Position numbers and translations under genes: made by a program | From: an uncultured Pirellulaceae bacterium | GTDB lineage: Bacteria > Planctomycetota > Planctomycetia > Pirellulales > Pirellulaceae | Reading direction: 5' to 3' | DNA: 7,956 nucleotides | Assembly: GCA_947258905.1 (NCBI GenBank) | Contig: CAMYKF010000754.1 | Coordinates: forward strand, 1 to 7,956 | The notes under the pieces: generated by a model | Databases searched by the model: none | Told to the model about the DNA's origin: nothing | What the model saw: the letters and a program-made list of their open reading frames with translations, nothing else | Part shown: positions 1 through 6,722 of the stretch, piece after piece | Layout: every line of letters starts with the position of its first letter | How positions within the stretch are numbered: the first letter of the stretch is position 1

Positions 1-168
1 GAACGCCAGGACCGCGTGGACGTGAGGCCTGAGTTCGCGAGCCAGGTTGCCGATCATCCAGCGGTGAGGGGCCAGATCCTCGTGGACCCGCTGCTGGCAC
101 AGGCCGTAACTCTCTTCCAGAGTGACTGTCGGCAAAACTCGTTTCTTTTCTTCCGTATCCGTGGACAT
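1..168 (-). CDS. Squalene/phytoene synthase-like protein (HpnC-type), N-terminal part only
   Basis: A leftward reading frame starts with ATG at 166-168 and stays open for 56 codons to the window edge, so only the N-terminus is present. After a charged leader (MSTDTEEKKR), residues 17-56 carry a pattern like the start of trans-isoprenyl diphosphate synthases of the squalene synthase HpnC type: a Tyr-x-x-Cys near residues 21-24, then ELRPHVHAVLAF at 45-56, which matches the family's LRPH-x-x-AVYAF segment just before the first Asp-rich substrate-binding motif. That catalytic motif lies outside the window. HpnC works with HpnD and HpnE to make squalene from farnesyl diphosphate. The divergent neighbour ispH, an isoprenoid precursor enzyme, fits this role. 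The usual HYENF-like segment is poorly kept (VHEDL here), so another member of the family is possible. The alternative ATG 6 bases upstream is in a different frame that gives no recognisable protein. Confidence 0.5.
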   Translation of the reverse strand, partial: MSTDTEEKKRVLPTVTLEESYGLCQQRVHEDLAPHRWMIGNLARELRPHVHAVLAF

Positions 169-254
169 ATCATGGTCCCGAGGTGGTTGCGGGGGCAGGT
201 TGCCTCGTCGATTTCTCTCCGGTTGATTATGATGACAGCGAGGAGAATTCCAAG
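169..254. promoter_or_regulatory. Divergent intergenic region between the HpnC-like gene and ispH
   Basis: These 86 bases must hold, or lie beside, the start signals of both divergent genes. A nested inverted repeat is visible: CGAGG at 179-183 pairs with CCTCG at 203-207, and inside it GGCA (194-197) pairs with TGCC (201-204). No convincing -35/-10 pair could be picked out on either strand. The only clear element is the ribosome binding site of ispH at the right end. Confidence 0.35.
240..245 (+). promoter_or_regulatory. Ribosome binding site of ispH
   Basis: GAGGAG lies 9 bases before the ATG at 255 and is a good Shine-Dalgarno match, one of the best in the window. It decides the start: the in-frame GTG at 183 would add 24 residues with no counterpart in IspH proteins and would place this site inside the coding region. 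Confidence 0.7.
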
Positions 255-1193
255 ATGAAAGTACTTTTGGCCAGCCCGCGCGGCTTTTGTGCCGGCGTCA
301 ACATGGCAATCGAGAGTCTCGAACTGGCCCTGCAGGCTTTTGGGCAGCCAATCTACGTCTATCACGAGATTGTGCACAACCAGTATGTCGTCAATTCATT
401 TCGTGATCGAGGCGTGACTTTCGTCGACGAACTGCAGGAAGTTCCCGAAGGCTCCCATTTGCTGTTCTCCGCGCATGGCGTGTCTCCCGAAGTGCGTCGC
501 GTGGCCGCCGAACGTCGCCTCAATGCGATCGACGCCACTTGCCCGCTGGTCACCAAGGTGCACCTGGAAGCCATCAAGTATGCCCGTGAAGGTTACACCA
601 TTTTTCTGATCGGCCATGAGGGACACGATGAAGTGCTGGGCACGATGGGCGAGGCGCCCGAGGCCATGCAGCTGATTGAAACCGTCGAGGATGTGGATCG
701 GCTGGAATTGCCGGCCGATGCCAAAGTCGCGTACCTGACGCAAACCACGCTGTCGGTCGATGATGCCAATCGGATTATCGACAGACTGCGCTCGCGATTT
801 CCCAATCTGGTGAATCCGCCCAAGGATGATATCTGCTACGCCACCCAGAACCGCCAGGATGCGGTACGCAAGTTGTCGGCGGAGTCTGATGTTTGCCTGG
901 TGCTTGGCAGCCAGAACAGTTCCAACAGCCAGCGGCTGCGCGAACTGGCCGAGGACAGTGGCCTGGCGGCCTGGCTGATTGACGGAACCGACGATATCGA
1001 TCCCGCATGGTTTAAGGGACACGAAACCGTGCTGGTGACGGCCGGCGCCAGCGCTCCCGAAACCGTTGTGGAACAATGTCTGGACTGGCTGTGCAAGCGT
1101 TTTGACGCGACGATCGAAATCCGCAGCGTGCGGGAGGAAAACGTACACTTCCCGTTGCCCAGGGTTCTGCGCGGATTGCAAAAAACGAGTTGA
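255..1193 (+). CDS. ispH: 4-hydroxy-3-methylbut-2-enyl diphosphate reductase IspH (LytB)
   Basis: IspH is the last enzyme of the MEP pathway. It reduces HMBPP to IPP and DMAPP in the cytoplasm, using an oxygen-sensitive iron-sulfur cluster. The 312-residue product is full length (E. coli IspH is about 316). The three cluster cysteines are present: C12 in PRGFCAGV, C96 in DATCPLV and C194 in ICYATQ. The substrate-pocket residues are also seen: H41 (EIVHNQ), H74 (SAHG), H124 and E126 (GHEGHDE), the TQTTLS segment at 162-167, the SSNS stretch at 222-225, and S266 in TAGASAPE. ATG 255 is chosen over GTG 183 because of the GAGGAG site ahead of it and because the protein then begins exactly where the family does. 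It is divergent from an HpnC-like isoprenoid gene, which suggests a shared pathway. Nothing is missing or broken. Confidence 0.97.
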   Translation: MKVLLASPRGFCAGVNMAIESLELALQAFGQPIYVYHEIVHNQYVVNSFRDRGVTFVDELQEVPEGSHLLFSAHGVSPEVRRVAAERRLNAIDATCPLVTKVHLEAIKYAREGYTIFLIGHEGHDEVLGTMGEAPEAMQLIETVEDVDRLELPADAKVAYLTQTTLSVDDANRIIDRLRSRFPNLVNPPKDDICYATQNRQDAVRKLSAESDVCLVLGSQNSSNSQRLRELAEDSGLAAWLIDGTDDIDPAWFKGHETVLVTAGASAPETVVEQCLDWLCKRFDATIEIRSVREENVHFPLPRVLRGLQKTS

Positions 1194-1313
1194 TAACACT
1201 CAACTAATAATCGAAAACGGCAAAATTGGTTGAATTTCCGCCCGGATGCTGTAACGTGATGCATGCTCAGGACAGCACATTACCCCCCAACAAATTCTGC
1301 GGATGGACCAGCC

Positions 1314-1676
1314 ATGGCTCGCATTGCCACCGAAATCGTCGACGACGTCATTGTCTTCATTTTTCAGGCCAGCACCATTCTCGACGAGCAGGCCGTCAAG
1401 GAAGTGAGCGCGGAACTCAACCATTACATCGACAGCACAACACAGGAATGTGTGGTGCTCGATTTGTCACGCGTCACCATGATGACTTCCGCCATCATTG
1501 GCGAACTGGTGAAATTCCGAAAGCGTTGCGACCAGGACAAAATCGAATTGCGCCTTTGCGGTTTGTCCAAGGAAATCGCCGAGGTGTTCAAGATCACGCG
1601 GATGGACAAGATCTTCAAAATCTACAAAACGCGTGAAAAGGCCCTGAAGAGTTTCAGCAAAAAAATAAGACGCTAG
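1314..1676 (+). CDS. STAS-domain protein, anti-sigma factor antagonist-like
   Basis: This small soluble protein of 120 residues is almost entirely one STAS domain, the fold of SpoIIAA/RsbV. Such proteins bind an anti-sigma kinase or other partner, and a serine phosphorylation switches them off. Visible are the first strand (IVDDVIVFIF, 8-17), the alternating helix/strand pattern, the core strand VVLDLSRV (47-54), the switch segment at 56-63 and a C-terminal part ending in KIFKIYKTREKALKSF. Aligned by eye with SpoIIAA (FMDSSG), S59 falls on the phosphorylated serine, but the preceding Asp is Thr (T58) and the following Ser is Ala (A60). ATG 1314 is preferred because the domain starts there; ATG 1263 would add 17 unconserved residues. 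Ribosome binding is weak (a GGA at 1305). No kinase or phosphatase partner gene is in the window, so the pathway is unknown. It lies 120 bases after ispH and may be transcribed separately. Confidence 0.8.
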   Translation: MARIATEIVDDVIVFIFQASTILDEQAVKEVSAELNHYIDSTTQECVVLDLSRVTMMTSAIIGELVKFRKRCDQDKIELRLCGLSKEIAEVFKITRMDKIFKIYKTREKALKSFSKKIRR

Positions 1677-1732
1677 AACAACAGCGCAAGGCAGCCGGAT
1701 TCGCAAGAATTCAGGCCGGGACACGGCAAGAA

Positions 1733-1746
1733 ACAACTGGTGTTGT
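1733..1746 (-). terminator. Possible weak terminator hairpin after the DUF1080 gene
   Basis: ACAAC (1733-1737) pairs with GTTGT (1742-1746) around a 4-base loop. Read on the minus strand, the hairpin is followed by TTTCTT, a short T-rich tail, and sits about 45 bases past the stop of the leftward DUF1080 gene. The stem is short and AT-rich, so the call is tentative. Nothing like a terminator was seen for the rightward STAS gene in the same 116-base convergent gap. Confidence 0.25.
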
Positions 1747-1792
1747 GCAAGTTCGGCGATCAATCAAATGGAACTCTGCCCTGGCTCGAACG

Positions 1793-3052
1793 TTATCGCC
1801 GCGGTGCCAGCTCGCGTGCCCAAATCTCACGAAACCGGACATGCGTATCATCGTCGTGACCCTGCAGCTGGATCTTGCCGGCCTCAAGCCGCCTGCCACG
1901 ACGTGGATTGACATGGGGCTCGCGTTGATCGGACCAGTCAACCACTTGATAGCCGTTGACCCACACACCGACATGCGGCCCTTCAACCACCAGCGTTTTG
2001 GCAAACCAGCGGTCGTCGTCGGCCATAATGCGACGGGCGGTGGAGCGGCGAAAGATCGCGCCGGTGCCTGCGTTCAGTGGCTGCTCGCGATTCGTTTCAT
2101 AACCGTTGTCAATCTGGCTCTCGTAACCATTCAGTCGCTCGCCAGGAACGCAACGAAAAAAGACTCCGGAATTGCCCCCGGGGGATATCCGCGATTTTAA
2201 TTGAATCACGGCGTTGGCGAAGGTTGGTTCGGATTCCAGGTATCCGGAACCGGCCAGCCAGATTTCGCCGGGTTCGTTGACCGAGCATTCAAAACCGTCG
2301 TTGTCGGCGACGACGGTCCAACCAGCGGACTCGTCCTGATCAAACAGCGGCTGCAATTCCAGCGGCCGCAACTGGATATTGCGGAATTGCATAATGCCGG
2401 ATTTAAACTGCAATCCAATGAAACCCCGACCCAGCGGACCCGGATCCGTATAGTCGGCGACCAGCTCCCCATTAATCCGGACGCGAATTCTTCCGCGAAT
2501 CGCGGATACTTCGAGGCGGTTGAATTCGTTGTCACGAATGTCGGCCACGCCTTTGACGCGTTCCACCAGGGAACCGGCAGGGAATTCAGACTGCGGTCTG
2601 GCAATATTGATTTGGTAACAGTCGACCGAGGGTCCGCGAGGACGCGGACTGGTACGAAGGAACACGCCGCTTGCGCTGTCGCGGTCGGCGAGAAACTCCA
2701 GCCTCAATTCAAAGTCATCGAACTGACTGGTCGTGCGCAACAATCCTGCTTCGCCCGAGTCGACCCGGATGATTCCGTTTTCCACACGCCAGTCCGCTGA
2801 CGACTCGGCTCGCCAGCCAAACAGGGAATGACCATCAAACAAGGCAATCCACCCCGCCGAAACATCAGCCGCTGAAATCGGCATGTTCCTGATGTCGGGC
2901 GGAAACTCGATTGGCAGTTGTCTCCGGGCGAACTGACCCGATGCCGGGCCTGATGCGGCAAGGCCCAGCAGCAAAGTGATACAACAGCAGCCGAAACCGC
3001 AAATCAATGATTCCGGACAAAACGAAGGCAACAGGTATCGCAGCAATTGCAT
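1793..3052 (-). CDS. Exported protein with two DUF1080 (3-keto-disaccharide hydrolase-like) domains
   Basis: The 419-residue product starts with an N-terminal hydrophobic segment (about residues 15-38) that looks like a signal peptide, with a plausible cut after ASG near residue 39, so it is probably periplasmic or secreted. Two beta-sandwich domains of the DUF1080 type follow. The first (about 66-230) opens with WIALFDGHSLFGW and contains WRVENGIIRV, SGVFLRTSP, NRLEVSAIRGRIRVRING and a closing FRNIQLRPL. The second (about 236-415) repeats the plan with SGVFFRCVPGE, GAIFRR, VWVNGYQVVDW, a GKIQLQGHDD segment and FREIWAREL at the end. This family has a concanavalin/LamG-like fold, is abundant in planctomycetes, and some members cleave 3-keto-glycosides. 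The actual substrate here cannot be read from sequence. A Cys-rich stretch (CCC, 22-24) lies within the signal region but no clean lipobox is seen. The start at 3050-3052 has no strong ribosome binding site. It is divergent from the SDR gene. Confidence 0.88.
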   Translation of the reverse strand: MQLLRYLLPSFCPESLICGFGCCCITLLLGLAASGPASGQFARRQLPIEFPPDIRNMPISAADVSAGWIALFDGHSLFGWRAESSADWRVENGIIRVDSGEAGLLRTTSQFDDFELRLEFLADRDSASGVFLRTSPRPRGPSVDCYQINIARPQSEFPAGSLVERVKGVADIRDNEFNRLEVSAIRGRIRVRINGELVADYTDPGPLGRGFIGLQFKSGIMQFRNIQLRPLELQPLFDQDESAGWTVVADNDGFECSVNEPGEIWLAGSGYLESEPTFANAVIQLKSRISPGGNSGVFFRCVPGERLNGYESQIDNGYETNREQPLNAGTGAIFRRSTARRIMADDDRWFAKTLVVEGPHVGVWVNGYQVVDWSDQREPHVNPRRGRRLEAGKIQLQGHDDDTHVRFREIWARELAPRR

Positions 3053-3230
3053 TATCGGAACAATCGTCTCAGCCTCGGGGAAACGGAGCCATTTTAACGT
3101 TTGGGCCCCCTACCGCAGGCATTTGATTTGATTAATCTGATCCTGTCGGCCAATTCTCACGACATCGAATTTGACATCGTATTTCCAGCCACTTTTGGCC
3201 GATGGGGACAGAGATTTGAATGAAATCCAG
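3053..3230. promoter_or_regulatory. Divergent intergenic region between DUF1080 and SDR genes
   Basis: These 178 bases separate two divergent starts and presumably carry both promoters. Besides the repeat structure at 3146-3202, there is an AT-rich stretch at 3121-3138 with a repeated TTTGA and the 8-base palindrome GATTAATC (3130-3137). A consensus-like TTGACA at 3171-3176 has no matching -10 box at 16-18 bases, so no promoter is assigned. No small open frame here looks like a gene. Confidence 0.4.
3146..3202. repeat. Tandem repeat inside an inverted repeat ahead of the SDR gene
   Basis: A 12-base unit occurs twice in direct tandem, GACATCGAATTT at 3161-3172 and GACATCGTATTT at 3173-3184, with one mismatch. 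It is enclosed by an 8-base perfect inverted repeat, TCGGCCAA (3146-3153) and TTGGCCGA (3195-3202). The centres of the two structures almost coincide (near 3173-3174). It lies 28 bases before the ATG of the SDR gene and about 95 bases from the start of the divergent DUF1080 gene. It could be an operator for a dimeric regulator or a leader hairpin, but short repeats also arise by chance. Confidence 0.5.
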
Positions 3231-4667
3231 ATGAAGCCGCCGGTCGATCAGGAACCGGGTTATACCTTGTTGACCGGTGCCACCGGTCTGGTCGGGCAGT
3301 ATCTGATGAGGGACTTGCTGGCTGCCGGTGTGCGACTGGCCGTTGTTGTGCGTCCCGGCCGGCGTGACAACGCCCGAGTGCGTGTCGAGCGCATTATGCA
3401 GCATTGGGAATCCGAAGCGGGTCACAATCTGCCGCGTCCCGTTGTCATGCAAGGTGACACCACACATCCCGATTTCGGATTGTCGGCCGAAGACCTCCGA
3501 TGGATTGAAGAACATTGCAACTCGATGATCCAAAATGCGGCCATTCTCAAATTCCAGTCGGCCAGCCGCGATCAGGAACCGTGGCTCACCAACGTTGAGG
3601 GAACCCGGCACGCCCTGGCACTGGCCGAGAAGGCCGGGATACGCGATTTGCATTACATGTCGACTGCCTATGTGTGCGGGAACCGCTTCGAGCGAATCCT
3701 CGAATCCGATTTCGATTGCCAACAGAATTTTCGCAACGATTACGAACGCAGTAAATTTGAAGCAGAACAACTGGTGCGGCAGAACACGGCATTTGACAAC
3801 ATAACCATTTACCGCCCGGTCGCGATCACCGGAGATTCAAAAACGGGATACACCAGCAGTTATCACGGCATCTACCTGTATCTGCGACTGATTGCCCTGT
3901 ATGTTCCCGAGCAGGACCGGGACGTCGAGGGCAAACTTGCGGATCCCGTGCAAATCCCAATGCACGCCGATTCAAAGAGAAATGGTGTAACCGTAGATTG
4001 GGTATCACAGGTTTTCTGCCATCTGTTTCTTGATCCTGATGCCCGTGGTCACACCTTTCATTTGGCCTCGCAAACACGATTCACCAATGCCGAACTCCTC
4101 AACGCCTGTTTCGATTACTTTGATTTCAAGGGTGCCGAATTTCGCGCCGAAGGGGTGGCTCCCGATCACAAGCAACCCGAGTTTGCCCGCAAGATCTTCG
4201 ACAGCGGCCTGATTTACAAGCAGTATGAATCCACGGATCCCGTGTTCGATACGACGAACCTGCAAAAGTTCGCCGGCCACATTGCTTGCCCGCCCATCGA
4301 CAAGCAGACGATTCACCGGTACCTGGATTACGGCATCGCCGATCAGTGGGGCAAATCTCGCCCCGCGGCCATCACCGTTCCCGATCACAGTGAGTTGCTT
4401 GAGGCGATAGGCAATTGGTGGATTGAGTCGGGCAAGTCGGCCCGCGGCGTCAAGCGTTGCGGCATTCGCATCACGGGACCGGGCGGCGGCGACTGGACGC
4501 TGCAAAGTGAACGTGACGAACTGGTTGTCGAAGCAGGTCTGGCGGGTGGTTGCGATGCGGTGCTGTGCTTCGATGCAACAGCGCTCAGGGAGCTGGAGGA
4601 ATTCCCCGCGGCTGTCGATGCCTGGCTGGACAAATGCGTGTCGAGAGAATTAATGCGCCGGACCTGA
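3231..4667 (+). CDS. Extended SDR (thioester reductase/male-sterility type) with SCP2-like C-terminal domain
   Basis: The product of 478 residues is a probable NAD(P)-dependent oxidoreductase of the extended short-chain dehydrogenase superfamily, cytoplasmic with no membrane segment. The Rossmann nucleotide-binding motif TGATGLVG is at 15-22. The active site shows STAY at 144-147 and the Y171-x-x-x-K175 pair in YERSK. IYRPVAITGDSKTG (193-206) is the signature seen in thioester-reductase, Lys2 and fatty acyl-CoA reductase-like domains (NAD_binding_4). The SDR part runs to about 370. After a linker, residues about 408-478 form a separate domain with a DWTL strand, a LVVEAGL turn and a CDAVLCFDATALREL strand-helix pattern resembling sterol carrier protein 2 (SCP2)-like domains; this part is weaker. 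An in-frame TTG at 3171 would add 20 residues, but it would run through the repeat at 3161-3202 and adds nothing family-like, so ATG 3231 is preferred. Substrate unknown; a fatty acyl or isoprenoid substrate is only an inference from the two domains. Confidence 0.8.
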   Translation: MKPPVDQEPGYTLLTGATGLVGQYLMRDLLAAGVRLAVVVRPGRRDNARVRVERIMQHWESEAGHNLPRPVVMQGDTTHPDFGLSAEDLRWIEEHCNSMIQNAAILKFQSASRDQEPWLTNVEGTRHALALAEKAGIRDLHYMSTAYVCGNRFERILESDFDCQQNFRNDYERSKFEAEQLVRQNTAFDNITIYRPVAITGDSKTGYTSSYHGIYLYLRLIALYVPEQDRDVEGKLADPVQIPMHADSKRNGVTVDWVSQVFCHLFLDPDARGHTFHLASQTRFTNAELLNACFDYFDFKGAEFRAEGVAPDHKQPEFARKIFDSGLIYKQYESTDPVFDTTNLQKFAGHIACPPIDKQTIHRYLDYGIADQWGKSRPAAITVPDHSELLEAIGNWWIESGKSARGVKRCGIRITGPGGGDWTLQSERDELVVEAGLAGGCDAVLCFDATALRELEEFPAAVDAWLDKCVSRELMRRT

Positions 4668-4686
4668 TCCGACTCTTCCCGGGGAC

Positions 4687-4762
4687 GGCTATATAAGCCA
4701 TCGTGTTGGGCCTCGTTCGACTGCATTTCTCGTGCGATCTGCAAATACTGCTCAATTTGAGC
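4687..4762. terminator. Possible bidirectional terminator region between convergent genes
   Basis: The 98-base gap between the SDR and glycosyltransferase stops holds two small dyads: GGCT (4687-4690) with AGCC (4696-4699) around ATATA, and GCTCAA (4750-4755) with TTGAGC (4757-4762), followed on the plus strand by TGTTT. The position suits convergent gene ends, but the stems are short and no long T-run is present, so termination here may depend on other factors. Confidence 0.25.
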
Positions 4763-4765
4763 TGT

Positions 4766-6022
4766 TTAGTCCTCAATCGAACGTGCTCCTGAATCGTCTG
4801 CCTGTGTTTCAGACATAGGTTTGTACTTGCCCATCTGAATCTCAAACGGTCCGGCGATTCGATAGCGAATGCCGCGCCACAAAATCGACCTGCAGAACAT
4901 GGCATGAAGCAGACACAACAGGTATACCATCTGGGTTACCATGATGCTCCATAACGTTCGCACGCCGATGCGCACCGGCGGCGGCAGCTGGCGGTTTCGC
5001 TGCAACAGTGCGCGGCGGGCCGAGGATTGTGCAAGGTGCAATGCGATCATGTAAAACCCGTAAAAGACAACCAGTGCTGCCAGAACGATCAACACCAGCC
5101 ACCAACGACCGGTGACAACCCACCAGATGATCAGGAACCATGCGGCCACGACGGCAAGACAAGTCGATACGCAGTGCAGTACAATCAGGCCAAAGCTGCG
5201 ATGATACAGGCGTATATTCAACAACTGACGCGAGATCCACCGCGCTGCCTGCGTTAATGAAATGCGTTCACCGTTGGCCACGAGCAACGAGGGATTGAAG
5301 GCAATTTGGCCGCGGCGCTGCCGCGCCAACTTCACGATCAAGGTGTCCTCGAACAACGCACGCGACCAATTTTCCGCCAGGCCGCCGGCCCGGACAAACT
5401 CTACGCGGATGGCCAGCGAGCCTCCCCAGGGGATGCGCAACACGTGCATGGTGAAAAACGCTGCAGCGGTGTGCCAGAGAAATCGCACCATCGTTCCCGG
5501 GTTGTGCTCACGGGGTATGTACCAGCGGTTGCCCGAACTGGCGACGACCGATTCCTCACGCAACGGTGCCACCAGATCACTCAACCAGTGTTCATCCACC
5601 ACGGCATCCGCATCAACCAGTGCAACTACCTCTGTCTCATCGTCCAGCTGATCCATGGCATGAACCAGTGAATGGCATTTCAGACTGCAGTAACCGGCGC
5701 TGCGAGGTGCAATGGTTGTGGCGAGTCTGTCGTGACCGGTGAATTCGTGCAGAACTTGCCATGCCGGATCAGCTTCGCTGTCCAGCACGCACAACACCCG
5801 GTAATCGCGATACCTCAAGCTGGTTAACGCGGTGAGGCAGTCACGCAGGAAAGGGTCCTTGCCACGCAGACACAGGATGACGGTTGCCCTGGGTTGCCAG
5901 CTGCGGTCGGGGGTGGCCTTCAGTTGTTGCCGCAGGGCCCTCAGGTAGACGACCCCCGGCAGGGCTTGAATCGCGACACAAGCCAACAGCCAACAGAAAA
6001 TAATCCAGGTTGCGACTGCCAT
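4766..6022 (-). CDS. Membrane glycosyltransferase, ceramide glucosyltransferase/HpnI-like (GT2/GT21)
   Basis: The 418-residue product is an inner-membrane enzyme that likely transfers a sugar from a nucleotide-sugar onto a lipid acceptor. An N-terminal anchor (about 4-24) precedes a GT-A domain. Its motifs follow the processive-like D, DxD, D, (Q/R)xxRW order: D81 in VLDSEAD, D137 and D139 in VDADA, D226 in LFEDT, and Q258-R261-W262 in QAARW. Further marks are SLKCHSLVHAM (113-123), WGGSLAIR (199-206) and LWRGIRYRI (381-389); the last resembles the WRG-x-x-Y tail of HpnI and bacterial ceramide glucosyltransferase relatives. Membrane helices are seen at about 279-303, 307-330 and 357-377. It starts 24 bases after the phosphoesterase stop, so it is probably the last gene of a three-gene operon. 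The acceptor cannot be read from sequence: a hopanoid, sphingolipid-like or glycerolipid acceptor are all possible. No hpnJ, hpnK or sugar-nucleotide gene is beside it. Confidence 0.85.
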   Translation of the reverse strand: MAVATWIIFCWLLACVAIQALPGVVYLRALRQQLKATPDRSWQPRATVILCLRGKDPFLRDCLTALTSLRYRDYRVLCVLDSEADPAWQVLHEFTGHDRLATTIAPRSAGYCSLKCHSLVHAMDQLDDETEVVALVDADAVVDEHWLSDLVAPLREESVVASSGNRWYIPREHNPGTMVRFLWHTAAAFFTMHVLRIPWGGSLAIRVEFVRAGGLAENWSRALFEDTLIVKLARQRRGQIAFNPSLLVANGERISLTQAARWISRQLLNIRLYHRSFGLIVLHCVSTCLAVVAAWFLIIWWVVTGRWWLVLIVLAALVVFYGFYMIALHLAQSSARRALLQRNRQLPPPVRIGVRTLWSIMVTQMVYLLCLLHAMFCRSILWRGIRYRIAGPFEIQMGKYKPMSETQADDSGARSIED

Positions 6023-6046
6023 GTCCTGTGTGACTCTTCCGTTCGA

Positions 6047-6676
6047 TCAGGAGGCAGTCGCATTCACAGCCGCATTTGATTCAAGATCCCAGAGTATACC
6101 TGCGGGACCTGCATTCACGACGGTTGTTTCACCCAGCGTTTCCCAGCGACCGCCACAATCATGAATGTGGCCGCAAACCGTCAGTCGCGGATTGCGATCG
6201 AGCACGGTTTCGCGAATCGCCTGGCTGCCCAGATGTTGGCCGCGTGAACTTACATCAACGGCACCCCAGGGCGGCGAATGTACCAGCAACACTCCGCCCA
6301 CCGGGCAGTCCGCCAGTTTGGTGCGGGCCGTCTCCTCATCGAGGTCAAAACTCCAGTCGCCGAATGGAGTCACGGGGATGCCGCCGCCCAGGCCAAAGAA
6401 CTCGCAACCGTCGACTTGCACGCCGTTACCATGCAGCACATGCACTCCTTGCCAGTCGGCCACCTCCCGTAATTCTTCATCGGATTCAGCATTGCCCGGC
6501 ACCAGAACCAGTGGTCGCGACAATTCACGAAACGGTGCCAAAGTGTCGGCCAACCCCCGACGCATCGTGCCAAAATCCCCCGCTCCGACAACGACATCGG
6601 CGCGCTCGGACATGGCAACCAGTCGTTCGACGGCTGGCTGACTGCAATGCACATCACTGAATAACAACAACTTCAT
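6047..6676 (-). CDS. Calcineurin-like metallophosphoesterase (COG2129/Icc-related)
   Basis: The 209-residue soluble protein is probably a two-metal phosphoesterase of the calcineurin fold. All metal-ligand motifs are in order: D8-x-H10 (SDVH), D34 (AGDFG), N62 (PGNAES), H133 (VHSPP), and H170 and H172 (CGHIHD). The GLGGGIPVTPFG stretch (95-106) and the end VVNAGPAG are typical of the small Icc-related family COG2129 rather than of the large secreted phosphatases; there is no signal peptide. The natural substrate is not known for this group; cyclic nucleotide or other phosphodiester cleavage has been shown for distant relatives only. The ATG at 6674-6676 lies directly before the first strand (MKLLLFSDVH), which fixes the start. 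It sits 46 bases after the exchanger gene and 24 bases before the glycosyltransferase, so co-transcription is likely. Confidence 0.88.
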   Translation of the reverse strand: MKLLLFSDVHCSQPAVERLVAMSERADVVVGAGDFGTMRRGLADTLAPFRELSRPLVLVPGNAESDEELREVADWQGVHVLHGNGVQVDGCEFFGLGGGIPVTPFGDWSFDLDEETARTKLADCPVGGVLLVHSPPWGAVDVSSRGQHLGSQAIRETVLDRNPRLTVCGHIHDCGGRWETLGETTVVNAGPAGILWDLESNAAVNATAS

Positions 6677-6722
6677 GGCTTGATCCGCAACGATTAAAAA
6701 AGCAACTATTGGCGGTTTGCAA

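Noticed and set aside
54..377. 107-codon minus-strand frame overlapping the ispH start
   Set aside because: Its translation is not protein-like and overlaps ispH; the neighbouring frame starting at 168 gives the HpnC-like N-terminus.
396..1199. Long open frame of 267 codons on the minus strand opposite ispH
   Set aside because: It is fully antisense to ispH, whose identity is certain, and its translation has no recognisable domain; open antisense frames are common in GC-rich genes.
1194..1313. Search for a promoter or small gene between ispH and the STAS gene
   Set aside because: TTGGTT at 1226-1231 with a GTAAC-like box further on is too poor a match to call, and no small frame here looks coding.
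2201..2800. 199-codon plus-strand frame opposite the DUF1080 gene, with another at 1745-2200
   Set aside because: Both are shadows of the minus-strand DUF1080 gene, which has a signal peptide and two family domains.
3171..3176. TTGACA as a sigma-70 -35 box
   Set aside because: No -10-like hexamer stands 16-18 bases downstream, and the hexamer is part of the tandem repeat.
3171..3230. TTG start adding 20 residues to the SDR protein
   Set aside because: The added residues do not match SDR N-termini and would run through the repeat structure; the ATG at 3231 lies just before the Rossmann motif as in the family.
4766..6022. Calling the window a hopanoid biosynthesis cluster
   Set aside because: Only one partial HpnC-like and one HpnI-like gene are seen, far apart and in separate units, with no squalene-hopene cyclase, HpnH, HpnG, HpnJ or HpnK.
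6076..6660. 194-codon plus-strand frame, and a second at 6165-6641
   Set aside because: They are antisense to the metallophosphoesterase, which has every metal-binding motif; the translations are Pro/Arg- or Ser-rich artefacts.
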